A DNA stretch of 64,000 nucleotides from QHXM01 sp963697975 (GTDB lineage Bacteria > Acidobacteriota > Blastocatellia > Pyrinomonadales > Pyrinomonadaceae). The stretch spans positions 3,906,001 to 3,970,000 of the forward strand of contig OY969111.1 in the NCBI GenBank assembly GCA_963697975.1. The letters are read 5' to 3'. A model generated the notes under the pieces. It did no database searches. It had not been told where the DNA came from and saw nothing but the letters and a program-made list of their open reading frames with translations. Shown piece by piece: positions 16,501-24,877 of the stretch; positions within the stretch are counted from its first letter, which is position 1, and each line of letters starts with the position of its first letter. Position numbers and translations under genes: made by a program.

Positions 16501-18608
16501 TCAACGGCTCAATCGTCAATCTCGAATCAATCGTCGCACAGTTGGACGCCGGGCGCGTGACGGCCAACGGCACTTTCAACACGTCGAATCAGGCGCTTGA
16601 TATGCAGGCGAAGGCGGAAGGAATTCAGCTTGAGCGTCTCGCCTCGTTTGCTCCCAACGCGGGCGCGCTTCCCAGTGTGACGGGCACGATTAATCTGAAC
16701 GCGCGCGTCGTGGGCGTGTTGACGGAAGACGATTTCTCCAACTTCGACGTGAGCTTTGACGGCGAAGGCCGCGACGTGAGGATTAACAACCGTCCGGCTG
16801 GTCAGCTTACTCTCGTTGGCCGCACGCAGAACAAGCAACTCGACATCACCTTCACGACCGGACTCCTCGGCGCACAGCAACAGACGGTGGCCGCTCGCGT
16901 TGACCTCGGCACTAAGGATTTGATGACGACAGTAGAGACGACGATCACGGGCGCTGACCTGACGAATCTCTTCGCGATCCTCCTGCCTGAAACCAACGTG
17001 AGAATGACGGGGCGCGCGACGGGTCGGCTGTACGCCACAGGTCCTCTCATCACGGAGAATGCTGCGGGCGAGGAGGAATATTCTCTCGCGGGCTTGCAGG
17101 GCACTGCCCGGTTTGAAGACCTGACAATCCTGATTGAAGACGTGCAGTTGATAGCCGTCTCGCCGCTCCTCGTGCAGTTTTCCAGAAAAGAAGTCTTCTT
17201 CGAGAAGACGCAGTTCACGGGACAGAACACGAATGTTACTTTCGGAGGCCGCCTGGCTCTGGCAGAGGGCGGCACGCAGAGCTTAACCGTTGACGGCAAG
17301 CTCAATTTGCGTGTCCTCAACGGTATCTCGCCAGACCTTTTCCTGACCGGCTCGGCTGATGTCAACGTGCGCGTCGCGGGCACATATGAAGCGCCGCGCA
17401 TCAACGGCACAGCGTCTCTCACGAACGCTTCCATCGCCACGCTCATCGCCGACGAACGTTTGACCATTTCGAACGTCAAGGGCGGCGTTCGCTTCAACAA
17501 CAATCAGGCGCAGATTGATTCCCTGACGGGCATGCTCGGCGGCGGGCGCGTCTCTGTGACAGGCGGCGCGCTGCTTTCCGGGCTGACGCCGACGCGCTTC
17601 CAGTTCAACGTGCGCGGCGACGATGTGACCGTGCCCTACCCGGAAGATTTTCGTTCCACGGCGGATGTGGATTTGGAGTTCAGAGGCTCTCAAGGAAGAG
17701 GCCAGCAGATAGCCACGATCATCTCCGGCACGATCAATCTGCGTCGCGCCGAATACACGCAGGACATAGACCTTGAGAGTTTAATCAGCGGTCGCCGCGA
17801 AGCCTTGATCGAGCAGGGCGGGGAATTCGCTCTGGCCGCGACCGCGCAGTTTCAGAACCTCAGAATCGAAGGGCGCGACGCGCTCATCGTCAGAAACAAT
17901 CTGGCCGAAACGGTCGGCTCGGTTTCGCTCAGGGTAGATGGGCCTGTGAAAGAGCCTATCATCGCGGGACGCATCACGGCGACGACCGGAACGATCAATT
18001 TCCGCAACAAGCGTTACGAAATTCAGCGCGCGACGATTGATCTGCCCGGACGACTCGACGCCGACCCGATTCTTAACATTCAAGCCGAAGCCGAGATTAA
18101 GGGCTACGACGTGATTACCAGCATTACGGGGCCGCTGACGCAACCGTCTGTCAACGTGCGTTCCGACCCGGCGCTTCCGCAGGCTGACGTGGTCTCGCTG
18201 ATTTTGACGGGAGATTTAGCGACCGGCGAAACGGGAGCAAGTGCGCTCGCGCAATCCGGACTCGGCACGGCGGCGAGCCTGCTGACTGAAAGTCTCATCT
18301 CCGCTCCGGCCAGACGCGCCACGGACAAGCTGTTTGGCCTGAATCGCTTTGAGCTTGATCCGCTGATTGCGGGGCGTGGCGGCCAAAGCCCGACAGCGCG
18401 CTTAACTGTCGGACGACAGATTAACAAGAATCTTTCGATCACTTATTCGACCAACGTGACGGGGAATCAGAATCAGGTGCTGGCCGTCGAATACCGCGTC
18501 TCGAATCGCCTCTCGTTCGTCGCGCAGTATGAGCAGGGCAGCGTCACGAGTTTCGGTTCGCGCAACGATAATTTTAGTTTCGAGGTTCGGTTAAAGAAGA
18601 GATTTTGA
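13590..18608 (+). CDS. tamB: TamB-like translocation/assembly protein
   Basis: It has 1672 residues. A charged cytoplasmic N-terminus is followed by one membrane segment at about 66-88 (IATLAIAVGLVVLILAAVV), then a very long periplasmic region of repetitive beta strands typical of AsmA/TamB bridge proteins. The C-terminal 350 residues match the TamB domain (DUF490) and end in a strand terminating in Phe (FEVRLKKRF). Such proteins span the periplasm as a hydrophobic groove, moving phospholipids or assisting outer-membrane protein insertion together with a BamA/TamA-type barrel. The next gene encodes such a barrel, so the two form a TamA/TamB-like pair. It starts five bases after a heptamer palindrome, with no evident ribosome site. 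Confidence 0.9.
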   Translation: MPVDDRDETKSSPPEKEKDIKAALQSETDAPLPPAAEAIAERDANRPEPVTPQGKRRRFLTRRNAFIATLAIAVGLVVLILAAVVLYRLGYIDRYIANQIKGTLAQYGIRAEIKSFETKFGPRTVEMREIELYDQVTNEKLGKIDRILATVRIDDLYAISLKRNVKLQELQVDGLELWVKFDEAGNSNFRNLHLPPPDPNARILFSYSTAKTRLNNAVIHYGDERYDISGEARNIVATVEPDDPNAPEASRMNRVTFSSTNSTFVYNDRPVNAIDITARGRINQTRAEIDELVLRSPLAEAHLSGVMDDWRNLHYRMDINSTVDLTQASDILQTGATLRGAGRIVGTVSGEGDRYQVDGSIKSDALAADGIRLQALTVSGKGQGEGKNYEINGRAVAELLTAGDFQINAVQLTGKVMGTGTDFRWLGELRAAAARHPSGTIAGLILSDVTAESRDDVLTYSASRASAARLTAQGASVNNLQASNVRGRTENGVTVASVGGIQTGAILSSTARLDGLATNNVQIVSRGGVTNIETNTLRVGGVDAAGAKIGSLNIAGVRLSVYDSGRIQGTSGDINAGTVTVAQSKEFAGGRVDDVRLRRPTFVVEPSGRYRVSADLSLGGGVLGQVNLGSARAALVATNSEIQLNNFDANILGGRATGNATVSTARRGASRVAAEFDNLDIGGLIATLTARQNIAITGRATGTANLSFPGTNLGAASGTASIKLNAETGDDATGRTPVNGEITLRADRGLFDIERANLRTPASELNASGQFSVERDESNLKLDLASSDASELQRVLFSTGLFYELEDQLEKSKVELAGKVAFNGIVRGRLKEPSIEGRASLDSLILNGRDLGSLAANISTTPDELRITDGRLVERSGDGNVQFALNVPLKEGMGNTSIVATLDRVNAGNLTSALSALSPQFAKLGPIESELSGRININGIPDAMSGNAELNFGQGRIGGEGFQSIVAKATFNGSIVNLESIVAQLDAGRVTANGTFNTSNQALDMQAKAEGIQLERLASFAPNAGALPSVTGTINLNARVVGVLTEDDFSNFDVSFDGEGRDVRINNRPAGQLTLVGRTQNKQLDITFTTGLLGAQQQTVAARVDLGTKDLMTTVETTITGADLTNLFAILLPETNVRMTGRATGRLYATGPLITENAAGEEEYSLAGLQGTARFEDLTILIEDVQLIAVSPLLVQFSRKEVFFEKTQFTGQNTNVTFGGRLALAEGGTQSLTVDGKLNLRVLNGISPDLFLTGSADVNVRVAGTYEAPRINGTASLTNASIATLIADERLTISNVKGGVRFNNNQAQIDSLTGMLGGGRVSVTGGALLSGLTPTRFQFNVRGDDVTVPYPEDFRSTADVDLEFRGSQGRGQQIATIISGTINLRRAEYTQDIDLESLISGRREALIEQGGEFALAATAQFQNLRIEGRDALIVRNNLAETVGSVSLRVDGPVKEPIIAGRITATTGTINFRNKRYEIQRATIDLPGRLDADPILNIQAEAEIKGYDVITSITGPLTQPSVNVRSDPALPQADVVSLILTGDLATGETGASALAQSGLGTAASLLTESLISAPARRATDKLFGLNRFELDPLIAGRGGQSPTARLTVGRQINKNLSITYSTNVTGNQNQVLAVEYRVSNRLSFVAQYEQGSVTSFGSRNDNFSFEVRLKKRF

Positions 18609-18610
18609 AA

Positions 18611-18735
18611 GGAAGAAATAGACAGGATTAACAGGATTATCAAGATTAAGCAGACCAGACAGGAAGAAGTAGATTGATGATTCTTCCCTTTATCCTGTCC
18701 ATCTTGTTAATCTCGGTCTAAATTTCTTCTGTCTC
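18611..18735. repeat. Nonamer palindrome, ACAGGATTA family
   Basis: Left arm from 18616 (AATAGACAGGATTA, then ACAGGATTA and TCAAGATTA), right arm at 18690-18735 (ATCCTGTCC, ATCTTGTTA and so on). It fills the gap between tamB and the BamA-like gene. Confidence 0.8.
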
Positions 18736-18771
18736 TCTTTATCAACTTTATAGTGCCTCTACATCTTCAAT

Positions 18772-21700
18772 TTGAAATCTGAGATCACAGGGTTGAGTCT
18801 TCGTCGCTTATTTTCTATTACGCTGCTCGTCGCTGCCTTCGTTGCCGCGCAGAGCGCGAGTGCCTTCGCGCCGGATGCGGGCGATTATGAGGGGCGCATC
18901 GTCACAGCCGTCGAGATGGTTATCGAAGGCAGCCCGCGCGACGAAGCGGCTGAAGCGGAGTTTCTCTCTCTCTTGAATGTCGCGGTGGGCACGGAGTACA
19001 CCGCCGTCAGGGTGCGTGAATCCCTGCAATCGCTCTTTGATTCCGGCCTCGTCTCAAATGCGCGGGTCGAGGTGAGCGAGACGTGCAGACCCGCGAGCGG
19101 TGCAGTTCGCCCGCTCTGTGTGCGCTTCATCGTTCAGCGGCAGGTGAAAGTCGGTGAAGTCAAAATCAGTCTTCATGCCGGTCTTGACTCGCCCATCTCC
19201 GAAGACGAGATGCGCTCTCGCCTGAACATGCTTGAACCCGGTTCGCGCGTCTCCGAGCAGATTCTTAAAAACAACGCCGATTTGATTCAAGCCTACCTAC
19301 GCGACAAAGGGTTCTATCGCGCCGATGTCAATTTCACGCAGGTGCGCGACCCCAAAGACCCGACTGGCACTCGCCAAACGGTCGTCTTCGACATTGAGCC
19401 GAACGAGCAGGCGCGCGTCGCCGCTTTCAATATTCAGATCAAGGGCTTTGATGACAGCAAGGTTCGTCCCAAGTTGAAACTCCAGCCCGAAGCGCCCTTC
19501 ACGCGCTCGGCGCTCGGCGAAGACATCACACGAATTCGTCAGGCCATCATTGATCTGGGCTATCTAGCGCCGCAATTTGAAGACGAGCGTTTCATCCTCG
19601 ATGCCGAGACCAACCGGGTCACGATCACCCTCGTGGGCGGCGTCGGTCCGAAGGTCGAAGTCGAAGTCAAGAACTACAGTCTGAAAGATAAAACCCTGCG
19701 AGAGCTTCTGCCCATCAAGCGCGAGGGCAACATAGATATCTCCACCACTGTCGAAGGCGAGCGCCGCCTGCGCAACAAGATTCAGGAGAACGGCTACTTC
19801 TTCGCCGAGATTACAACCGTCTGCACCGTCACGCCGCCCATCATGACTGAGGCCGCGATGAACGGCACGCCTGAGATGTGCCAGAACCTGAACCCTGAAG
19901 AGTTGACCGGGCACACCGTCAAGATCGTTTACGATGTCGAGCCTGGACGCCGCTTCAAGCTCACAGACATTCGCATCGAGGGCACAGACGAACTGAAGAT
20001 TGAGGACGTGGAAGACGAGTTGCGAACGCAGACGGCCAACGTGCTCGGCTTCATCCCGTTGCTCGGCTACGGGCGCGGCTACACGAGCCGCGAGCTTTTG
20101 CAGCAGGACATCCGGACGATCAGGGCGCGGATGCAGGACTTCGGCTATCGTCGTGCCGAAGTCACCGTCCGGCAGGGCGTCTCAATCGAAGGCGAAAATC
20201 TCATCATCACGTTCGTCGTTGACGAGGGCGCACGCACGCGCATCGCGGGACTGGAGTTTCGCGGCAACAAGCTTTACACGGACGCGCGCCTCAAAAATGA
20301 GATTGAAGAGGCGGGGCGCGCTCGTTGCGCCGCCAGATTCGACGCCAACGATTTCACGCCCTGCTTCCGCACCAGTGAAGGCGAGCCGTTCTCGCGCTCG
20401 CAATCGCGCGCCGACGGCGAAGCGATTACCAATCTCTACGCGCGCAACGGCTACGTCGGCGCGCAGCTTGAATACTCTTTCGTCGAATTGCCGAGTGTGC
20501 GTCTTCCGGACGGCAAGCTTGAAGAGCGCGTGCGTGTCATCTACACCATGAGGAATGAAGGCGAGAAAGTCATCATCAATCGCATTTTCGTCAACGGCAA
20601 CATCCGAACGAAAAGGGAAGCAATTCTCGCCGCCATCCCGCTCAAAGAAGGCGACGTGCTGCGCGCCGACCGTCTCTCGGACAGCGAGCGAGCGCTCTAC
20701 GCGACGGACGTTTTCCGGCAGGTCATCATTCGCACAGAGCCTGCCGGGGAGACCTCTTCCGGCTTCAAGAAGCGCGACATCATTATTGACGTAGAGGAAT
20801 TGAAGCCGCGCGAGATGCGCTACGGCGGCGGCTATTCGACGGACAACGGGCCGCTCGGCTTCTTCGACATACGCAATCTCAACATGTTCGGCACGCTCAA
20901 GCAGGGAGCTTTCCGCGTGCGTGCAAGTAAGCGCCAGCAGCTAGTGCGTCTTGAATATACAGACCCGCGTTTTCGTCGCTACGGCGAAAACCAATTCGCG
21001 CCGCTCGCGCTTTCGGCTCAGTACCAGCGCGACACCACCGTCACGCGCTTCTTCCGCTCGACCATTGATCGCGGCAGCTTCGGCATCGTGCAGCGTCTTG
21101 ACGAGAACGGCAATCCGATTGACGAGTTCGGCCAGCCTGCGGGCGAGCCGACGATTAATCGCTTCACCCTCAACGCCGAGACGCAGCGCGTCATAGATCG
21201 GAAGTCCCGCAGTATACTCTTCCTGCGCTACTCTTACGAAGATGTGCGGCTTTATAACATCAACAGTCTTCTCATCGCTTCGGTGCTGAGACCCGACCGA
21301 GCCGTTCGTCTCTCGCGTTTCGGCGCGACCTTCGTCCGCGACACGCGCGACAGCCAGTTCGACACGCAGCGCGGCGAGTTTCTGACGCTTGACTACTCTC
21401 TGGCCTTGCGCCAACTCGGCGGCAATATCTCTTTCAACAAGCTGCTGGTGAACTATCGCCGCTATTACAAGCTGACACAGAAGCGGGCGCGCGGAACTGT
21501 CCTGGCGGGCAACGTGACGCTGGGGCTGGCCAATCTGTTCAACCCGCGCGACCGCAACGACGACGGCGTGATAGACGATGTTGACCGGACACTGCCCATC
21601 AGCGAGCGTTTCTTCGCCGGAGGCTCGACCACGCTGCGCGGCTTCAATTTTGAAGAGGCGGGGCCGCGAGTCATCGTGCCGGACTGTTTCCTGCAATCCC

Positions 21701-22155
21701 CTGTACCGGCTGGCTGCGGTATCTTTCGTAATAACAAGAACGAGCTTATCCAGCTAGACCCGTTCACTGTCCCCATCGGCGGCAACGCTCTGGCGGTCGT
21801 CAATCTGGAAGCACGAACGCCGCTGACGAAAGCTTTCCAACTCGTGCCGTTCTACGATGGCGGCAATGTCTTCCGGCGCGTCGGCGACATCTTCGGGCGC
21901 AACGACGCCCCGGCTGCGGGTGATCCCAATTTGACGCGCGAACAGCGCATCAACGCGTTCAACGTGCGCACACGCTGGACGCATACGGTTGGATTAGGCT
22001 TGGGCGTTAAGACGCCGCTCGGCGGAACGCTCTCGGTTGATTACGGGTGGCTGCTCAACCCGCCGGAGTTTCTGATTCCACAGGCGAACGGAACCGAAGC
22101 CAGCTTTCGTCTCAAACGCGGGCAGCTTCATTTCCGCTTCACGAGAGCGTTCTAA
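18772..22155 (+). CDS. BamA/TamA-family outer-membrane assembly protein
   Basis: About 1127 residues. The start is uncertain: TTG 18772 and TTG 18793 are both possible ahead of the signal peptide (RRLFSITLLVAAFVAA). Several POTRA domains follow from about residue 40 to 690, more than the usual five of BamA. The C-terminal part is the 16-strand barrel, including RGF in STTLRGFNFEEAGPR as the conserved loop-6 motif and ending in a strand with terminal Phe (LHFRFTRAF). BamA-family proteins insert beta-barrel proteins into the outer membrane. Placement after tamB and before a SurA-like chaperone supports an outer-membrane biogenesis operon. Its stop codon lies just before a heptamer repeat. Confidence 0.92.
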   Translation: MKSEITGLSLRRLFSITLLVAAFVAAQSASAFAPDAGDYEGRIVTAVEMVIEGSPRDEAAEAEFLSLLNVAVGTEYTAVRVRESLQSLFDSGLVSNARVEVSETCRPASGAVRPLCVRFIVQRQVKVGEVKISLHAGLDSPISEDEMRSRLNMLEPGSRVSEQILKNNADLIQAYLRDKGFYRADVNFTQVRDPKDPTGTRQTVVFDIEPNEQARVAAFNIQIKGFDDSKVRPKLKLQPEAPFTRSALGEDITRIRQAIIDLGYLAPQFEDERFILDAETNRVTITLVGGVGPKVEVEVKNYSLKDKTLRELLPIKREGNIDISTTVEGERRLRNKIQENGYFFAEITTVCTVTPPIMTEAAMNGTPEMCQNLNPEELTGHTVKIVYDVEPGRRFKLTDIRIEGTDELKIEDVEDELRTQTANVLGFIPLLGYGRGYTSRELLQQDIRTIRARMQDFGYRRAEVTVRQGVSIEGENLIITFVVDEGARTRIAGLEFRGNKLYTDARLKNEIEEAGRARCAARFDANDFTPCFRTSEGEPFSRSQSRADGEAITNLYARNGYVGAQLEYSFVELPSVRLPDGKLEERVRVIYTMRNEGEKVIINRIFVNGNIRTKREAILAAIPLKEGDVLRADRLSDSERALYATDVFRQVIIRTEPAGETSSGFKKRDIIIDVEELKPREMRYGGGYSTDNGPLGFFDIRNLNMFGTLKQGAFRVRASKRQQLVRLEYTDPRFRRYGENQFAPLALSAQYQRDTTVTRFFRSTIDRGSFGIVQRLDENGNPIDEFGQPAGEPTINRFTLNAETQRVIDRKSRSILFLRYSYEDVRLYNINSLLIASVLRPDRAVRLSRFGATFVRDTRDSQFDTQRGEFLTLDYSLALRQLGGNISFNKLLVNYRRYYKLTQKRARGTVLAGNVTLGLANLFNPRDRNDDGVIDDVDRTLPISERFFAGGSTTLRGFNFEEAGPRVIVPDCFLQSPVPAGCGIFRNNKNELIQLDPFTVPIGGNALAVVNLEARTPLTKAFQLVPFYDGGNVFRRVGDIFGRNDAPAAGDPNLTREQRINAFNVRTRWTHTVGLGLGVKTPLGGTLSVDYGWLLNPPEFLIPQANGTEASFRLKRGQLHFRFTRAF

Positions 22156-22156
22156 A

Positions 22157-22273
22157 GAAGGCAAAAGGTAAAAGTATGATGAGAGAATCTAAAGCAACCG
22201 GGATTAAGCGAGGATGGAAATTCCTTCCGTTCGCCTTCTCCTTTTGCTTTTTTACTTTTACCTTTTTACTTCT
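22157..22273. repeat. Heptamer palindrome, GGTAAAA family, overlapping a signal-peptide coding region
   Basis: The left arm at 22157-22176 (AAGGCAA, AAGGTAA, AAGTATG) contains the A of the SurA-like start codon. The right arm at 22232-22273 is the complementary set of 7-base words and lies inside the same gene, encoding its Phe-rich hydrophobic segment. Confidence 0.75.
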
Positions 22274-22889
22274 TGTGCCGAAGGCACAGGCGCAGGTGGT
22301 TGTTGACAAGATGGTGGCGACGGTCAATAGCGGTGTGCGCCCCTCTCTGATTACTTATTCCGATCTCTTGTGGCAGCTTGCGCTTCAGCCGGAGGTCTCG
22401 CTTGAGAATCCGAGTTCGGAGAATCTGAACCGCGCCCTTAATGTCGTCATCGGCCAGCGCCTTGTCTTGCAGGAAGCGGAGAAACTGCCTTCGATTGCTC
22501 CGACTGACTTAGAGGTCAAAGCCCGGCTCGATGAACTCGTCAAGCTCTTTCCTTCGCAGGCGGAATTCCAACAGCGGGCTGCCAGCGTGGGCCTGAGCAA
22601 AGATCAATTGACGGAGATTGTGCGCCAGCGCCTGACGATAGAACGGTATCTGGATTTTCGCTTCCGCTCGTTTACGGTCGTGACGCAAAGGGAAGTCGAG
22701 GATTATTACCGCGACGTTTACGTTCCGCGCCTGCGCCGCCAGCAGCCGGGACGCCTCGTGCCGGAATTAAAAGACGTTTTCAAAGAGATCGAAACGGAAT
22801 TGACCGAAAGCAAGATCGAATCCGAAACGGACGAATTTCTCGACGGCATCCGCGAACGCGCCGAGATTGTCACACTCAACCCGGTGTGA
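22176..22889 (+). CDS. SurA N-terminal-domain-like periplasmic chaperone
   Basis: It has 237 residues from ATG 22176 (a second ATG follows at once). The signal segment FAFSFCFFTFTFLLL is encoded by the right arm of a heptamer repeat, with cleavage near KAQAQ. The mature part resembles the SurA N-terminal chaperone domain: VDKMVATVNSG at the start (as in the DRIVAVVN of SurA), a helical core with VVIGQRLVLQEAEK, and the long helix VTQREVEDYYRDVYVP. No parvulin peptidyl-prolyl isomerase domain is visible, so this would be chaperone only. It starts 20 bases after the BamA-like gene and probably belongs to the same transcript. Confidence 0.82.
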   Translation: MMRESKATGIKRGWKFLPFAFSFCFFTFTFLLLVPKAQAQVVVDKMVATVNSGVRPSLITYSDLLWQLALQPEVSLENPSSENLNRALNVVIGQRLVLQEAEKLPSIAPTDLEVKARLDELVKLFPSQAEFQQRAASVGLSKDQLTEIVRQRLTIERYLDFRFRSFTVVTQREVEDYYRDVYVPRLRRQQPGRLVPELKDVFKEIETELTESKIESETDEFLDGIRERAEIVTLNPV

Positions 22890-22902
22890 TTCCGGCACAG
22901 GT

Positions 22903-23062
22903 TCAGTTTGAAAAGAGCGCAAGGCAAGTTGAGGTTCACCACAGAGACGCAGAGTTCACAGAGGAGGCACAGAGTAATTCAAGACTCCGTGCACCCTCCG
23001 TGTTCTCTGTGTCTGCGGTGGTGAATAGCATCTCGCCGCACCTTCAATTTGAAATTGAACCA
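22903..23062. repeat. MITE-like palindromic element, CACAGAGA family, copy 2
   Basis: Its left flank (CAGTTTGAAAAGAGCGC), its arms (TTCACCACAGAGACGCAGAG and the complementary GTGTCTGCGGTGGTGAA) and its right flank match copy 1 at 6612-6800. No gene is inside. Confidence 0.75.
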
Positions 23063-23154
23063 TTACTCTAATCTCTGAAATCGTTGCCAAAAGAGCGCAC
23101 TGAGAGCAAAATTGAATTGCCGATAGGTCTTAAGTTTCGGAGGTCGCAATCTTT

Positions 23155-23415
23155 ATGAAAAACGGAAAGCTCATCCTGACCGCTCTCGCCATTCTGCTCG
23201 CAGCAATCGCCGTCTGGGTTGTCGTCGGCTTCGTCATCACAATCGTCAAGTTCCTGCTCGTGCTGGCGGTCATCGTCTTCGGTATCTCTATCTTCAGAAA
23301 ACTCTCCGGGAAATCCAAGCCAGAGCAGCTTGCAGAAAAGGACGAAGACAGGGAATTGAACGAATCCTTACGGCAGTTGGAAGAGATTAAGCGCAGGCAG
23401 CAACTCATCAAATAA
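23155..23415 (+). CDS. Small membrane protein with charged C-terminal helix
   Basis: It has 86 residues from ATG 23155 (GGAGG at 23140-23144). There are two hydrophobic segments at about 5-25 and 27-48 (AILLAAIAVWVVVGFVI and FLLVLAVIVFGISIF), then a charged tail (residues 52-86) predicted to be helical, rich in Glu, Lys and Gln (RELNESLRQLEEIKRRQQ). Function unknown. It precedes the patatin gene by about 60 bases and may share its transcript. Confidence 0.75.
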   Translation: MKNGKLILTALAILLAAIAVWVVVGFVITIVKFLLVLAVIVFGISIFRKLSGKSKPEQLAEKDEDRELNESLRQLEEIKRRQQLIK

Positions 23416-23476
23416 TTTCCAACTGTACCTCAATTGACATCCTGCCTACGGCATCCGACATCCAAAGCTACAGCTT

Positions 23477-24364
23477 ATGTCGAAAGATGACGCCAATCAG
23501 AATCAAAGACCGCGCGTCGGCCTTGCTCTGTCGGGCGGTGTGGCGCGCGGCAACGCTCACATCGGGGTGCTGCGCGTCCTCGAAGAAAACCACATTCCCA
23601 TAGACTACATCGCTGGCACATCAGCCGGTTCGCTCGTCGCCGCCGCTTACGCCGCCGGGATGGCGATTGATGAAATCGCGGAGATAGGCCGAAAGATGCG
23701 CTGGCGCGACGTGGGACGCGTCACGCTCTCGCGGCTCGGCGTTCAGTCAAACGCGCGGATGGAAGAGTTCGTGCGCGCCTATCTTCCCATCAAGCGGTTT
23801 GAGGATTTGCGTATCCCGCTCGCGGTGGTCGCTACTGATTTGAAATCCGGCTCGGCTGTGATTATCACTGAGGGCGACGTACCCTTTGCCGTCCGCGCCA
23901 GTTGCGCTCTGCCCGGATGGTATGTTCCCGTCACGGATGAACATGGGCGGCAGTTGGTTGATGGCGGCCTCGTCGCCAACATTCCGACAGGGGCGGTTCG
24001 CATTCTCGGCGCGGACCTTGTGATCGCGGTTGATGTCAACAGCGAAGGCGCGAAGTTCATCGGCCCACCGCATTCCATCATCGGCGTCCTTCTTCAATCC
24101 ATCATGGTCGTGCAGAGAACCGCCGCGATTCACCAGCTACACGATGCAGACATCGTCATCAGTCCCAAGACCGGGCACATTCGCTGGGATGAGATGGGAC
24201 GTGTTGACGACCTTATCGCGCTTGGCGAACAGGCCGCGCGCTCAACCATCGAGAGAATCAAACGCCTGCTCGCGCCCACCGCTGAGCCGCCGCTTAAGTG
24301 GTATCAACGCCGCCGCCGTGAACAGCCACAGGTAGACAAACGCCGCGTCTCGCCCCTGCGCTAA
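23477..24364 (+). CDS. Patatin-like phospholipase (RssA/YlbK type)
   Basis: It has 295 residues from ATG 23477. It contains the patatin signature set: oxyanion glycines GGVARG at 20-25, nucleophile Ser 49 in GTSAG, and the catalytic Asp in DGGLV. These form a Ser-Asp dyad hydrolysing lipid acyl esters. There is no signal peptide, so it is cytoplasmic or peripherally membrane bound. Length fits single-domain bacterial patatins. The C-terminal 30 residues are Arg-rich. The substrate in this organism is unknown. Confidence 0.93.
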   Translation: MSKDDANQNQRPRVGLALSGGVARGNAHIGVLRVLEENHIPIDYIAGTSAGSLVAAAYAAGMAIDEIAEIGRKMRWRDVGRVTLSRLGVQSNARMEEFVRAYLPIKRFEDLRIPLAVVATDLKSGSAVIITEGDVPFAVRASCALPGWYVPVTDEHGRQLVDGGLVANIPTGAVRILGADLVIAVDVNSEGAKFIGPPHSIIGVLLQSIMVVQRTAAIHQLHDADIVISPKTGHIRWDEMGRVDDLIALGEQAARSTIERIKRLLAPTAEPPLKWYQRRRREQPQVDKRRVSPLR

Positions 24365-24514
24365 GTAGGACAGACATTCCTGTCTGTCGTAGCGTGCGAA
24401 CAGCACGCTCTTGATGTTCGCTCACAGAAAATATTCACAGGATATTCGCGCTCTCCGCGCTCAATGACAGGCAGGAATGCCTGTCCTACGACAGACAGGA
24501 ATGTCTGTCCTACG
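24365..24514. repeat. Palindromic repeat, GGACAGACATTCCTGTC family
   Basis: The word TAGGACAGACATTCCTGTC, itself a hairpin, occurs at 24366-24384. Complementary copies follow at 24466-24485 and 24489-24513, with small variations (ATGCCTGTCCTACG; ATGTCTGTCCTACG). The element occupies the gap after the patatin gene. Confidence 0.75.
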
Positions 24515-24550
24515 GCGTTAACGTGGACTTCCCGGCTGAGTGAAGATGAG

Positions 24551-24760
24551 CTATCGGGCGGGGGTAGGCTTGGCTTGACGGAAAAAGAAAGCGCTGAAGA
24601 GAAACACTGCTCCGGCAGCAAACTCAAAAACGATTGTACTGTTACCGGCGACGCTTGGGCTGAAGCTGAAAAGGCCGGGTGCGAACAGGTCGCGTAATGC
24701 AATCCCAATCCATAAAATGCCTACCGCAGCGTTGAGCCACATAGCCGTTTTCCTGCTCAT
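24551..24760 (-). CDS. Small two-helix membrane protein
   Basis: It has 69 residues. ATG at 24760 was chosen because GGGAG lies 9-13 bases before it; the frame extends upstream to 24814 without a better signal. There are two hydrophobic segments, AMWLNAAVGILWIGIALRDL and FEFAAGAVFLFSAFFF, and a short basic tail. Function unknown; it lies between the patatin gene (convergent) and the glycosyltransferase. Confidence 0.6.
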   Translation of the reverse strand: MSRKTAMWLNAAVGILWIGIALRDLFAPGLFSFSPSVAGNSTIVFEFAAGAVFLFSAFFFRQAKPTPAR

Positions 24761-24877
24761 AGTATCACTCCCATCAAAGTTAACTGATTGGTAGTCTACT
24801 CTCTTCTGATTCAAAGTGCGATGAGCCGCGCCGTTGGGCTGCGCGTGATAATAATTTCTCAGCTTCAGTTCTACGTT

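Noticed and set aside
20941..21696. 251-codon open frame on the minus strand
   Set aside because: It is a shadow of the BamA-like barrel coding region.
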